From: Prochlorococcus sp. AG-409-J19
GTDB lineage: Bacteria > Cyanobacteriota > Cyanobacteriia > PCC-6307 > Cyanobiaceae
Length of the DNA stretch: 64,000 nucleotides
Reading direction: 5' to 3'
Assembly: GCA_003215635.1 (NCBI GenBank)
Contig: QCKC01000005.1
Location: 1-64,000, forward strand
The notes under the pieces were generated by a model. The model ran no database searches, had not been told where the DNA came from, and saw only the letters and a list, made by a program, of their open reading frames with translations. Below are positions 36,756 through 45,918 of this stretch, piece by piece. Each line of letters begins with the position of its first letter. Position 1 is the stretch's first letter. The translations under genes were made by a program, and so were the position numbers.

Positions 36756-37562
36756 ATGGGATTCTTTGACAGGTTAAGTCGCTTGCTGCGTGCAAACCTC
36801 AATGATTTGGTCAGTAAGGCTGAGGATCCTGTAAAAATCCTTGATCAGTCAGTTGCTGATATGCAGTCAGACCTTGTTAAGTTGCGTCAGGCTGTGGCAA
36901 TAGCAATCTCAAGTCAGAAGAGATTGCTTAGTCAGGCCAATCAAGCAGAAGGACAAGTAAAAACTTGGTATGAACGGGCAGAATTGGCTGTGCAAAAAGG
37001 TGAAGAGGATCTCGCTAGAGAGGCTTTATCTCGGCGCAAAACCTTTCAAGAAACTTCATCAGCTCTTTCAAATCAGCTAAAGGCTCAGGAAGGACAGGTT
37101 GAAATGCTGAAACGTAGTTTGGTTACTCTTGAAGGGAAGATTGCTGAAGCAAAGACGAAAAAAGATATGCTTAAGGCCCGTGCGCAGGCGGCAAAAGCTC
37201 AACAACAGCTTCAGGAAGCAGTGGGGAGTATTGGCAATAATTCAGCAATGTCAGCTTTTGATCGGATGGAGGATAAAGTTCATTCTCTTGAGGCTAGTAG
37301 TCAAGCTGCAGCAGAACTTGCTGGTGCTGATCTGGAAAGTCAATTTGCGGCATTGGAAGGAGGCAGCGATTTAGATGAAGAACTTGATTCTCTGAGAGAA
37401 AGACTAAAGGGAGGGGCTGAAGCAGTTGCTTTGCCTGCTCGTACTGCAGAAGAACAATCTAATCAAGATAGTTCTTCTAATGGCGACAAGATTGAACCAG
37501 TGAAAGTTACTCAAGTTGATGCAGAATTAGAGGCACTAAAAAGATCAATTGATAGCCTATAA
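36756..37562 (+). CDS. vipp1: PspA/Vipp1 (IM30) membrane-remodelling protein
   Basis: Peripheral ESCRT-III-like protein needed for thylakoid formation and membrane repair. 268 aa: amphipathic N-terminal helix MGFFDRLSRLLRANLNDLVS, long coiled-coil hairpin (about residues 25-185), and an extension ending VDAELEALKRSIDSL like the C-terminal helix that separates Vipp1 from PspA. The frame is open upstream from 36672 but ATG 36756 gives the family N-terminus. Confidence 0.9.
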   Translation: MGFFDRLSRLLRANLNDLVSKAEDPVKILDQSVADMQSDLVKLRQAVAIAISSQKRLLSQANQAEGQVKTWYERAELAVQKGEEDLAREALSRRKTFQETSSALSNQLKAQEGQVEMLKRSLVTLEGKIAEAKTKKDMLKARAQAAKAQQQLQEAVGSIGNNSAMSAFDRMEDKVHSLEASSQAAAELAGADLESQFAALEGGSDLDEELDSLRERLKGGAEAVALPARTAEEQSNQDSSSNGDKIEPVKVTQVDAELEALKRSIDSL

Positions 37563-37582
37563 TATTGCCTATTTTGCAATAT
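37562..37582 (+). terminator. Possible terminator after vipp1
   Basis: ATATTGC (37562-37568) pairs with GCAATAT (37576-37582) around a 7-nt loop, overlapping the last base of the vipp1 stop region and followed by GGTTTTC. The stem is AT-rich and short, so the call is weak. The rest of the gap to 37691 is AT-rich and empty. Confidence 0.4.
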
Positions 37583-37691
37583 GGTTTTCAAGAGTATTAC
37601 AATAATAATTTTTCAACTTATAATGCATAAATAAATTAGTAATATTTCACCATTATTTATTCACTAATTATTATTCGCTCTTGTTATCTTG

Positions 37692-38879
37692 ATGTTTCGC
37701 TCTGATCGAATCAAAATATTAGGTAGTGGAGTGTTCGCTCGAAATGATCGGAGAAAGAACTTGTATCAACTTTCTTCTCCTCAATATCCTTTGTTTGATC
37801 TTTCTTTAGGGTCGACTGATTTACCCCCTCCTGAGGAGGCGATAAGTGCTATTAGGGAATCACTTGGAGATCTTTCCAGTTCAGGATATTGTTTGCAATC
37901 TGGAACTTTGCCTTTCCGAGAGGCTGCAACTAGTTGGGTTGAAAGACGATTCGGGATTTCTGTTGATGTTGATAAGGAGGTTTTGTTTTTAGTTGGCTCT
38001 CAAGAAGGAACAGCTCATTTGCCTATGAGCATAATGAATTCGGGGGATACTGGTTTGATTTTAGATCCTTCATATCCATCTCATAGAGGTGGAATGCTCC
38101 TGGCGGAAGCAAGAATTGAAACTTTGAAATTATTAGCGGAGAAGCAATGGAGACCTGATTTCAGTGCATTTACTAATTCTCAATGGGATCAGATGAAAAT
38201 GATGATTCTCGGTTTCCCTCATAATCCCACTGCTCAGGTTGGCAAACAATGTTGGTTGGAAGAGGCTATTGCTATAGGCCTTCGCCATCAAGTTGTGGTC
38301 GCACATGACAATCCTTATGTGGATTTAGCGTTAGAAGGTGAGGCTCCAGTTTTGTTGAGGTGTGAAGGCTGGAGAGAATGTGGAGTGGAGTTTTTCTCTT
38401 TATCTAAAGCTTGGTGCTTAGGCGGATTCAGATTGGGTTTTGCAATAGGAGCCGCTCCAATTATTTCGGCTTTACGAGAATTGAAGGGTGTAGTGGATTT
38501 TAATCAGTCCTTGGCTTTGCAGCAGGGTGCAATAGCAGCTTTGAATGCCACTCCGAATTGGCCTGAAAAAATGCTTGATATTTATAGAGAACGTAGAGAC
38601 AAAACTCTAGAGGCATTTAGATGTTTAGGTTGGGAAATACCAAGTCCTTCAATGGCGTTGTATCTTTGGCTCCCTATCCCTGATTGGGCCAATGAATATG
38701 GTTTAGATGATGAGATGATTGCTGCTGAGATATTGAGAGAAACAGGAATAGCTCTAACCCCTGGTTCAGGATTTGGGGTTGGAGGATCAGGTTGGCTTCG
38801 TTTAGCGCTGGTTAAACCTGCTGTGAAATTGGAACAGGCAATTTCACGTCTTGCACCTTGGTGGAATAAGCATGCCTAA
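37692..38879 (+). CDS. Class I/II PLP-dependent aminotransferase
   Basis: 395 aa, fold-type I. The PLP lysine lies in FFSLSKAWCLGGFRLGF; upstream are the N-P pair in GFPHNPTAQVG and the D-N-P-Y in VAHDNPYVDL, and a C-terminal substrate arginine region in GSGWLRLALV. It resembles the aspartate/LL-diaminopimelate/glutamine aminotransferase branch but the substrate is not assignable. ATG 37692 is used, one codon after a TTG. It overlaps the next gene by 8 nt. Confidence 0.88.
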   Translation: MFRSDRIKILGSGVFARNDRRKNLYQLSSPQYPLFDLSLGSTDLPPPEEAISAIRESLGDLSSSGYCLQSGTLPFREAATSWVERRFGISVDVDKEVLFLVGSQEGTAHLPMSIMNSGDTGLILDPSYPSHRGGMLLAEARIETLKLLAEKQWRPDFSAFTNSQWDQMKMMILGFPHNPTAQVGKQCWLEEAIAIGLRHQVVVAHDNPYVDLALEGEAPVLLRCEGWRECGVEFFSLSKAWCLGGFRLGFAIGAAPIISALRELKGVVDFNQSLALQQGAIAALNATPNWPEKMLDIYRERRDKTLEAFRCLGWEIPSPSMALYLWLPIPDWANEYGLDDEMIAAEILRETGIALTPGSGFGVGGSGWLRLALVKPAVKLEQAISRLAPWWNKHA

Positions 38880-39636
38880 GACTTTTAAGGGTTGTTCAGA
38901 AGTTGCTATGGCAAGGCGAAGGAAATCTTTTTGTTCGCAGCCGACCCCTTGGAATTTGAGATGGAGTCCTGTTTGTTCCAGCACAGAAATTCTCTTGACT
39001 AGTTGGCTCAGGGAAAATCCTTGGGAAGGGAATTTACCTAGGGCATGGTTTGCTGGGAGGCAGCTTAAGGGTGTTGGGCAGCATGGTAGGTCTTGGAAAT
39101 CTCCTAATGGTGGAGTTTGGGTTAGTGCTGCAATTCCTTGGTCTGTAGAGCAAAAATCGCCAGGACTTTTAGGGTTGACCATTGCAGTTGCATTAGCAGA
39201 ACGACTCGAATTGTATGGATTGCCTGTGAGAATTAAATGGCCAAATGATATTTTCTTAAATGGCAGAAAACTGGCAGGCTTTTTGCCAAGATTGATACAT
39301 CGTGGCTCTCAATTAAGGCTTGCCCGCATTGGTTTAGGCCTTAATGTTTGGAATCATGTCCCGTCGGAAGGAGTTTCACTCTCGGAAATTCTTCTTCCCG
39401 GACAATGTGATAGGGCTAATTGGATGGCAGAGGTTCTTATTGCATTTGATAGAGCATTGACTCTTGCAAACAGTCCAATAAGAGTTTGCAAAGAAGTTGA
39501 GATTAGGCTTTTGTCAAAAACAATCTGCAATCCAATTGATGGAAAGTATTGGGATGTAAGCGGAATAGATACTGATGGCTCTTTAAAGTTGAAAAGGGGT
39601 ATCAAAGAGACTTCGAATATCAAATGGAATTTATAA
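38872..39636 (+). CDS. birA: Biotin-[acetyl-CoA-carboxylase] ligase, monofunctional
   Basis: Attaches biotin to the BCCP subunit of acetyl-CoA carboxylase. 254 aa: the biotinyl-AMP loop QLKGVGQHGRSW, RIKWPNDIF with the catalytic lysine, and GRKLAGFLPRL. There is no N-terminal HTH domain, so it is not a repressor, and the C-terminal domain is short. The usual G-R-G of the loop reads G-V-G. The ATG at 38872 overlaps the aminotransferase stop, suggesting coupling. Confidence 0.88.
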   Translation: MPKTFKGCSEVAMARRRKSFCSQPTPWNLRWSPVCSSTEILLTSWLRENPWEGNLPRAWFAGRQLKGVGQHGRSWKSPNGGVWVSAAIPWSVEQKSPGLLGLTIAVALAERLELYGLPVRIKWPNDIFLNGRKLAGFLPRLIHRGSQLRLARIGLGLNVWNHVPSEGVSLSEILLPGQCDRANWMAEVLIAFDRALTLANSPIRVCKEVEIRLLSKTICNPIDGKYWDVSGIDTDGSLKLKRGIKETSNIKWNL

Positions 39637-39658
39637 ATAAATATTTAAGATAGGGAAA

Positions 39659-40351
39659 TTATACAATTCTTCCATCTTGAAAATTGATAATTTTTTTTGC
39701 TCTTGTGGCAACATCATCTTCATGTGTTACTAGAACTAAGGTGATACCTTGTTGATGAAGATCTTCAAATAAATTTAGAACATCTTTTGTGGTTTGAGAA
39801 TCTAGTGCACCTGTCGGTTCATCTGCGAGAAGTAAAGACGGTTTGTTAATTATCGCCCTAGCAATTGCAACTCGCTGCTGTTGTCCTCCAGACAGTTGAT
39901 TGGGACGGTTTTGCATTCTTTCTTGAAGACCAACTCTCGTTAAAGCTTCTTTTGCAAGCTTATATCTATTGGACTTGGAAATACCTGCATAAATCATTGG
40001 TAGCATTACATTCTCCAGAGCAGTTGCTTGTGGGAGCAAATGAAACTGCTGAAAAACAAATCCCAACTCTTGATTTCTTATATCTGCTAATTGATCATCA
40101 TTTAACCTTTCGATTGCTACTCCATTCAGTTGATAACTCCCACTGGTTGGCCTGTCTAAGCAACCAATTATATTCATTGCAGTGCTTTTCCCTGAGCCGC
40201 TAGCCCCCATAACAGCAATAAAATCTCCTTTATTTACAGTTAGATTGAGTTCATCTAAAGCTTTTACTTTTGCTGCTCCCTCTCCATAAATTTTACTTAC
40301 GTTAGAGAGGATCGCTACTGCAGCTTGTTGATTTTGTTTATCCAAGGACAT
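39659..40351 (-). CDS. ABC transporter ATPase, MacB/LolD/DevA type
   Basis: 230-aa ATPase of the family that drives macrolide, lipoprotein or glycolipid export by mechanotransmission. Walker [11 protein letters not shown]-loop [10 protein letters not shown], signature [14 protein letters not shown], Walker [12 protein letters not shown] and the H-loop VLVTHED are all present. Its start lies inside the last 14 nt of ndhB. No matching permease gene lies nearby, so it works with a partner encoded elsewhere. Confidence 0.92.
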   Translation of the reverse strand: MSLDKQNQQAAVAILSNVSKIYGEGAAKVKALDELNLTVNKGDFIAVMGASGSGKSTAMNIIGCLDRPTSGSYQLNGVAIERLNDDQLADIRNQELGFVFQQFHLLPQATALENVMLPMIYAGISKSNRYKLAKEALTRVGLQERMQNRPNQLSGGQQQRVAIARAIINKPSLLLADEPTGALDSQTTKDVLNLFEDLHQQGITLVLVTHEDDVATRAKKIINFQDGRIV

Positions 40352-41912
40352 TTTGATTGCTTATTGCAATTGCTTGTTGAAGTAGGGGAGTTGCTGTTAC
40401 CGCGTTATTGGCCCATTGGAATAGCGGATTTGATAAAATTCCTCCAATTGCGGTTACGAGAACACATAAAATAAGTGCAAATCTTAGAGGTGGTAATCCT
40501 GATTTATTCCAATTAATTGAAGGATATTGTTTTACAGCATCTGATGCTTCTTGAGGTTCTTTTACTACCATCATTTTGATTACTGATATATAATAATAGA
40601 TTGATATAACAGAAGTAACGAGACCTACTATTACCAAAAGATATTGTTGATCAGCCCACCCAGCAAAGAAAAGATAGATTTTTCCGAAAAATCCAATCAT
40701 AGGAGGAATTCCTCCAAGAGATAGAAGACATAGACTCAGCCCAAGTGTTATTAAAGGGTCTTTTTGATACAGGCCTGAATAATCAGAGATTTTGTCGCTT
40801 CCTGTGCGTATTGTGAAAAGAATAATGCATGCAAAAGCTCCAAGATTCATAAATAGATATGCAGCCATGTAGAGGACCATCGCTGCAAAACCTTCTTCAG
40901 TTCCGCATACAAGCCCAATCATTACAAAACCTGCTTGTCCAATTGAGCTATAGGCGAGCATCCTTTTCATAGAGGTTTGGGCAAGAGCTACGACGTTGCC
41001 AAGTGTCATGCTCAAAACAGCAAGGACTGTGAAAAGTAATTTCCATTGGGAATCAAAGGATCCAAAGCATCCAATGAGAATTCTCAGAGCAAGAGCAAAA
41101 CCTGCAGCTTTGGATCCAACTGAAAGAAATGCGACTACTGGTGTTGGTGATCCTTCATAAACATCTGGGGTCCATTGATGAAAAGGGACGGCAGCTATTT
41201 TGAACGCCACTGTTGAAAGAACAAAAACTAATGCAAGTGCGGTAATAGGTGTAGAACTCTCTAAGAGTGCAATACCTATCTCTTGAAGGTTTGTGGTGCC
41301 ACTGATGCCGTAAAGGAGAGATGATCCATATAGAAATACAGCAGCAGCAGCAGAGCCTACTAGTAAGTATTTGAGTGCGGCTTCAGAGCTGCGAGCATCT
41401 CGTTTCAAATAACCAGCTAGAAGATAACTTGCAACCGAAAGTGTTTCTAATGAGATGAAAATACTTACAAGATCTGTTGATCCACAGAGCAACATTGCTC
41501 CAAGAGTTGCGGCCAGCAAAATAGCAGCGAACTCTCCGATTGGACTACCATTTTGTTCTGCATAACGCCAGCTAATAAGAAGAGATAAAAGTGTTGAGAG
41601 TGCTACAACTCCTCGAAAAGCAATGGAAAGATTGTCCGCGAGGAATGATCCCAGGAAGGAATATTCAAGAGGAGCATTCCATTGAATTGCTAAAAGTAAT
41701 AATGCTGATACAAGACCTAAGTAACAAATTGGAGGGGCCCATCTTTTTGCTGTTTGCTCACCAGCCAGATCAACCAATAATGTCCCAATCAGAGCTATTA
41801 AGACAGCTGCTTCAGGCGCTACTGCACTTGCATTGAGAGAAAGGTTGAGTAGTTGTTCAGGAGCCACCAATGCCTGTGAGAAAAGTAATGTTGCGCCCAT
41901 TTGGAGCATCAT
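40338..41912 (-). CDS. ndhB: NAD(P)H-quinone oxidoreductase subunit 2
   Basis: Proton-pumping antiporter-like subunit of the NDH-1 complex in cyclic electron flow and respiration. 524 aa with about fourteen helices; conserved pieces are [22 protein letters not shown], seen in two blocks, the helix with [15 protein letters not shown] and [12 protein letters not shown]-like sequence. It starts 124 nt from the divergent topA and reads into the ABC ATPase gene. Confidence 0.96.
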   Translation of the reverse strand: MMLQMGATLLFSQALVAPEQLLNLSLNASAVAPEAAVLIALIGTLLVDLAGEQTAKRWAPPICYLGLVSALLLLAIQWNAPLEYSFLGSFLADNLSIAFRGVVALSTLLSLLISWRYAEQNGSPIGEFAAILLAATLGAMLLCGSTDLVSIFISLETLSVASYLLAGYLKRDARSSEAALKYLLVGSAAAAVFLYGSSLLYGISGTTNLQEIGIALLESSTPITALALVFVLSTVAFKIAAVPFHQWTPDVYEGSPTPVVAFLSVGSKAAGFALALRILIGCFGSFDSQWKLLFTVLAVLSMTLGNVVALAQTSMKRMLAYSSIGQAGFVMIGLVCGTEEGFAAMVLYMAAYLFMNLGAFACIILFTIRTGSDKISDYSGLYQKDPLITLGLSLCLLSLGGIPPMIGFFGKIYLFFAGWADQQYLLVIVGLVTSVISIYYYISVIKMMVVKEPQEASDAVKQYPSINWNKSGLPPLRFALILCVLVTAIGGILSNPLFQWANNAVTATPLLQQAIAISNQNVLG

Positions 41913-41978
41913 GAGTGCCCTTTTGGTTACCTTATGAGACTTTAGCTCTGTTATTACGCATCATCTTGGAAAAAGCAT

Positions 41979-42014
41979 CTATCTATGCAGCTTGCACGTT
42001 TGTGCGATAGATAG
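41979..42014. promoter_or_regulatory. Interrupted inverted repeat in the topA leader
   Basis: CTATCTAT (41979-41986) pairs with ATAGATAG (42007-42014); inside it GCAC (41994-41997) pairs with GTGC (42002-42005) around GTTT. It lies just before a purine-rich AGGGGAAAGG and the topA GTG, and in the divergent region shared with ndhB. Confidence 0.35.
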
Positions 42015-42036
42015 GGGAAAGGTTACGTGCTCTTCT

Positions 42037-44751
42037 GTGGCGCAAACTTTGGTTATCGTCGAAAGTCCTACTAAGGCAAAAACCATTCGTGGTTTCTTGC
42101 CCAAGGATTTCAAAGTACAAGCCTCTATGGGGCATGTGCGTGATTTGCCCAATAATGCAAGAGAAATTCCAGCAGCTCAAAAGGGCGAAAAATGGGCAAA
42201 TCTTGGGGTTAATACAACGGCGAATTTTGAGCCTTTGTATGTGGTCCCCAAAGATAAAAAAAAGATTGTAAAGGAATTAAAAGCTGCTCTAAAGGAATCG
42301 GATCAGCTTCTATTGGCGACTGATGAAGATAGAGAAGGAGAAAGCATCAGCTGGCATCTTATGCAGTTACTTGCACCAAAGGTTCCAGTGAAAAGAATGG
42401 TTTTTCACGAAATCACTAAAGAAGCTATAGCTAAGGCTCTTGAACAGACGAGAGATCTTGATATGGAGCTTGTACATGCTCAAGAGACTCGCAGGATTCT
42501 TGATCGATTGGTTGGATACACTCTTTCGCCATTACTTTGGAAGAAGGTTGCCTGGGGTCTCTCTGCAGGGAGAGTTCAATCAGTTGCGGTTCGCTTATTA
42601 GTCCTCAGGGAACGTGCAAGAAGATCTTTCCACATAGGAAGTTATTGGGACTTAAAGGCAACTCTTCTTAGAGGGAAAACGGAATTTGAGGCAAAACTTG
42701 TAAAATTAGATCAGCAGAAACTTGCCATTGGCTCGGATTTTGATGAGTCCACTGGCGATTTGAAGAAAGGTAGTTTGGTTAAATTACTTAGCGAGGGAGA
42801 GGCTAAAAGTCTTGCTGAGCAAGTTCGTAAGGCTAATTGGCATGTAGTTGAGGTAGAGGAGAAACCAGTAGTTCGAAAACCGGTACCACCTTTTACTACA
42901 AGCACCTTGCAGCAAGAGGCTAATCGAAAACTGCGTCTTTCTGCTCGAGACACAATGAGATGCGCTCAAGGCTTATATGAGAGAGGTTTTATTACATATA
43001 TGAGGACTGATTCTGTCCATCTTTCCGAGCAAGCTATTAAAGCTGCGCGTGGATCTGTCTCAACTCTTTATGGTCAAAATTATCTCAGTGAGGTCCCTAG
43101 ACAATTTTCTACTAAGGCTCGGAACGCTCAAGAAGCTCATGAGGCTATAAGGCCTGCTGGGGAAATTTTCAAGGCCCCTAATGATACTGATTTAGAGGGA
43201 CGGGATCGAGCTCTTTATGAGCTCATATGGAAAAGAACAGTAGCTAGTCAAATGGCACAAGCACGTCTCACTCTTATATCAATTGATATTGGAGTTGAGA
43301 ATGCAGTGTTTAGGGCTAATGGCAAACGAATAGATTTCCCTGGCTTTTTCCGTGCTTATGTGGAAGGTAGTGATGATCCAGAAGCAGATCTTGAAGCACA
43401 GGAAGTTTTACTCCCAAAATTCTCTACTGGGGATGAGATTGAGGTAGGAAAAATAGAAGCTTTAGGGCATCAAACTCAACCACCAGCAAGATATAGTGAA
43501 GCCTCATTAGTTAAAACTTTAGAGAAGGAAGGGATAGGTAGGCCTTCTACTTATGCCAGTATCATCGGCACGATTGTTGATAGAGGTTATGCATTTCTTT
43601 CAAATAATTCTTTGACTCCTAGCTTTACCGCTTTTGCCGTTACATCTTTATTGGAAGAACATTTCCCTGATCTTGTTGACTCTAGCTTTACTGCTCGAAT
43701 GGAGTCTACTTTAGATGAGATATCAACAGGAAGAGTTGATTGGCTGCCTTATTTGGAAAGCTTTTATAAAGGCGATAAAGGATTAGAAAGTCAGGTCCAG
43801 CAAAGAGAAGGTGACATTGATCCAGGATCTTCTAGGACTATTGATTTAGAAGGACTACCTTGTGTGGTAAGAATTGGCAGGTTCGGCGCATATCTTGAAT
43901 CTAAAAGAATTGGTGAAGATGGAGAAGAAGAATTAGTTAAAGCTACTTTGCCCCAAGAGATCACACCAGCTGACCTTAATGAAGAGAAAGCGGAGTTGAT
44001 ACTTAAGCAAAAAGTAGATGGCCCTGAATCACTTGGTGATGACCCAGATACAGGAGAGAAGATTTATTTGCTTTTTGGTCAGTATGGTCCTTATGTCCAA
44101 AGAGGCCAGGTTGGGGAGGAAAACTTAAAGCCTAAAAGAGCATCATTGCCCAAAGGTCAAAAGCCTGAAGAATTAACATTGGAAATTGCCATTGGATTAT
44201 TGCAACTCCCTCGCTTGTTAGGTGAGCATCCAGATGGAGGGAAAATACAAGCAGGTTTAGGAAGATTTGGACCTTATATTGTTTGGAATAAAGGCAAAGG
44301 AGAAAAGGATTATAGGTCTTTAAAAGGGGAAGATGATGTTTTAGAAGTTGTTCTTGGCAGAGCTTTAGAATTGCTTGCAATGCCTAAAAGAGGGAGAGGA
44401 GGTCGTACTGCTTTGCGCGATTTAGGAGTTCCCAAAGAGGGTCAAGAAAATATAAAGGTTTTTGATGGTCCTTATGGCTTGTATGTTAAACAAGGAAAGG
44501 TAAATGCTTCTCTACCTGAGGGTAAAACTGCTGAGGATATGACATTGGAGCTGGCGGTAGAATTGCTTCAGGCGAAATCAGCAACTAAGAAGAATTCAAA
44601 AGCTAAAAAAACTACTAAAAAAACTGCAACTAAAACTACTAAAAAAACTGCAACTAAAACTGCAACTAAAAAGGTTCCTGCTAGAACTAAAACCGGAAGG
44701 TTACGTGCTAGTGCAGTGAGAATTATAAAACCCGGGGATGTTAATGCATAA
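42037..44751 (+). CDS. topA: DNA topoisomerase I
   Basis: Type IA enzyme relaxing negative supercoils. 904 aa from the GTG at 42037 (MAQTLVIVESPTKAKTIR): Toprim domain with ATDEDREGESISWH, active-site tyrosine in RGFITYMRTDS, GIGRPSTYASII, and C-terminal repeat domains each with a G-x-Y/F-G-x-Y-V/I pattern (FGRFGPY-like blocks). The tail is lysine- and threonine-rich. No in-frame ATG precedes the conserved N-terminus. The end overlaps the next gene by 8 nt. Confidence 0.95.
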   Translation: MAQTLVIVESPTKAKTIRGFLPKDFKVQASMGHVRDLPNNAREIPAAQKGEKWANLGVNTTANFEPLYVVPKDKKKIVKELKAALKESDQLLLATDEDREGESISWHLMQLLAPKVPVKRMVFHEITKEAIAKALEQTRDLDMELVHAQETRRILDRLVGYTLSPLLWKKVAWGLSAGRVQSVAVRLLVLRERARRSFHIGSYWDLKATLLRGKTEFEAKLVKLDQQKLAIGSDFDESTGDLKKGSLVKLLSEGEAKSLAEQVRKANWHVVEVEEKPVVRKPVPPFTTSTLQQEANRKLRLSARDTMRCAQGLYERGFITYMRTDSVHLSEQAIKAARGSVSTLYGQNYLSEVPRQFSTKARNAQEAHEAIRPAGEIFKAPNDTDLEGRDRALYELIWKRTVASQMAQARLTLISIDIGVENAVFRANGKRIDFPGFFRAYVEGSDDPEADLEAQEVLLPKFSTGDEIEVGKIEALGHQTQPPARYSEASLVKTLEKEGIGRPSTYASIIGTIVDRGYAFLSNNSLTPSFTAFAVTSLLEEHFPDLVDSSFTARMESTLDEISTGRVDWLPYLESFYKGDKGLESQVQQREGDIDPGSSRTIDLEGLPCVVRIGRFGAYLESKRIGEDGEEELVKATLPQEITPADLNEEKAELILKQKVDGPESLGDDPDTGEKIYLLFGQYGPYVQRGQVGEENLKPKRASLPKGQKPEELTLEIAIGLLQLPRLLGEHPDGGKIQAGLGRFGPYIVWNKGKGEKDYRSLKGEDDVLEVVLGRALELLAMPKRGRGGRTALRDLGVPKEGQENIKVFDGPYGLYVKQGKVNASLPEGKTAEDMTLELAVELLQAKSATKKNSKAKKTTKKTATKTTKKTATKTATKKVPARTKTGRLRASAVRIIKPGDVNA
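44611..44658 (+). repeat. Two exact 24-bp repeats in the topA tail
   Basis: Two identical 24-bp units (44611-44634, 44635-44658) followed by a 12-bp partial copy encode Thr-Lys blocks of the basic topA C-terminus. Exact third-codon-position identity suggests recent duplication by slippage. Confidence 0.8.
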
Positions 44752-45229
44752 GCTTAAAAACAAAAATTTCCATAGGAAGAGTCTTGTCTCATTTCTAATA
44801 ATATCTATGTTGACATTGCAGGGTTGTGCCCAGTCTGACTTTGGCAATAGGTTAGCTGCAACTTTTGAGGAATCTTCAGAAAAGAAATCTGAAGAACTAG
44901 ATTCAGATAAGAAAAATGGAGAATCAAAGACGATAAGAAAAATAGTTAAAAAAAAGAAAGATGAAATAAAGATAAGCGAAGATTCAAAGGCGAGTATTAA
45001 AATTAGTAGAAAGTTAAGTAGAGATAAAATTAGACGTAAAAATAATTTTGTTCCCCATCCATACCGAATTACTATTCGTCTTTCTGGCACTGACCCGGAA
45101 GCTCCAGCGGAAATAGTCACTGAGGCTTTAAGAATGTCAGGAGTTACTTTTGAAGTTGAGAAAATTGAGAGAATCAATCCTAATTCTTCACTCGAAAGAA
45201 GGACTTTGGGCGGGCGGGTAAAACCTTGA
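44744..45229 (+). CDS. Hypothetical lipoprotein
   Basis: 161 aa with a lipoprotein signal: basic start, hydrophobic stretch LVSFLIISMLTL and lipobox LQGC. Residues about 45-110 are highly charged (Lys, Glu, Asp, Ser). The last 60 residues look like a small domain (VPHPYRITIRLSGTDPEAPA, then a helix). ATG 44744 has GGGG six bases upstream; an ATG at 44738 is the alternative. It overlaps topA and is coupled to the next gene. Function unknown. Confidence 0.7.
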   Translation: MHKLKNKNFHRKSLVSFLIISMLTLQGCAQSDFGNRLAATFEESSEKKSEELDSDKKNGESKTIRKIVKKKKDEIKISEDSKASIKISRKLSRDKIRRKNNFVPHPYRITIRLSGTDPEAPAEIVTEALRMSGVTFEVEKIERINPNSSLERRTLGGRVKP

Positions 45230-45285
45230 AACGTTCCAAAAGATTTTCCTCAAGGGTTTCTAATCTTTCTCAAGTCGATATCTCT

Positions 45286-45918
45286 ATGAATAGGAGGAAA
45301 GCTATACGTGTAATGGAATCTTCATATTTAGCAGCAGCATCTGCGCTTTTATGGGTTGCTCTGTATTACTTGCCAGTAGGTGGTGCTTTATTCAGATTGG
45401 CTTTGCCTTTGCCTTTAGTACTCTTGCACCTGCGAAGAGGAGATCAAGCAAGTCTTGATGGAGTTGTTGTATCGGTTTTTTTATTAATTGCATTAATGGG
45501 TCCTATTAGAGGCCCGCTTATTTTGTTTCCATATGGCATACTTGCTTTTTGGCTGGGTTGGTGCTGGCGCCGATGTTTTTCATGGTGGATTAGTGGGCTG
45601 GGAGGGATTGTTATAGGAACTTTTGGTTTCTTAATACGAGTAATTATTCTTTCTCTTTTGGTTGGGGAGAATCTTTGGATAATTGTTACTCGTGCAAGCT
45701 CAATATTGTTAGAGCGGTTTATTAATCTTCTGAGCCTCCCACTTATAATTGATCAGCATTATGTTCAATTGTTAGCAATTCTTTTAGTGATTATTCAAGA
45801 ATTAGTTTATATATTTGCCATTCATGTTCTCGCATTTTGGATTTTTCCAAGATTGAAGAGTCCTATACCAGAACCTCCGCGTCTTCTTCAACCTCTTGTT
45901 GCACTTGACCCTCTCTAA
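45286..45918 (+). CDS. DUF2232 family membrane protein
   Basis: 210 aa with about six helices, family DUF2232/YybS-like. The start MNRRKAIRVMESSYLAAASA at 45286 fits the family N-terminus; a TTG at 45226 that overlaps the previous stop would add 20 residues. Conserved parts are YYLPVGGALFRLALPLPLVL and a loop R-R-G-D-Q-A-S. Possibly a membrane component of a transport or envelope system; unknown. Confidence 0.78.
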   Translation: MNRRKAIRVMESSYLAAASALLWVALYYLPVGGALFRLALPLPLVLLHLRRGDQASLDGVVVSVFLLIALMGPIRGPLILFPYGILAFWLGWCWRRCFSWWISGLGGIVIGTFGFLIRVIILSLLVGENLWIIVTRASSILLERFINLLSLPLIIDQHYVQLLAILLVIIQELVYIFAIHVLAFWIFPRLKSPIPEPPRLLQPLVALDPL

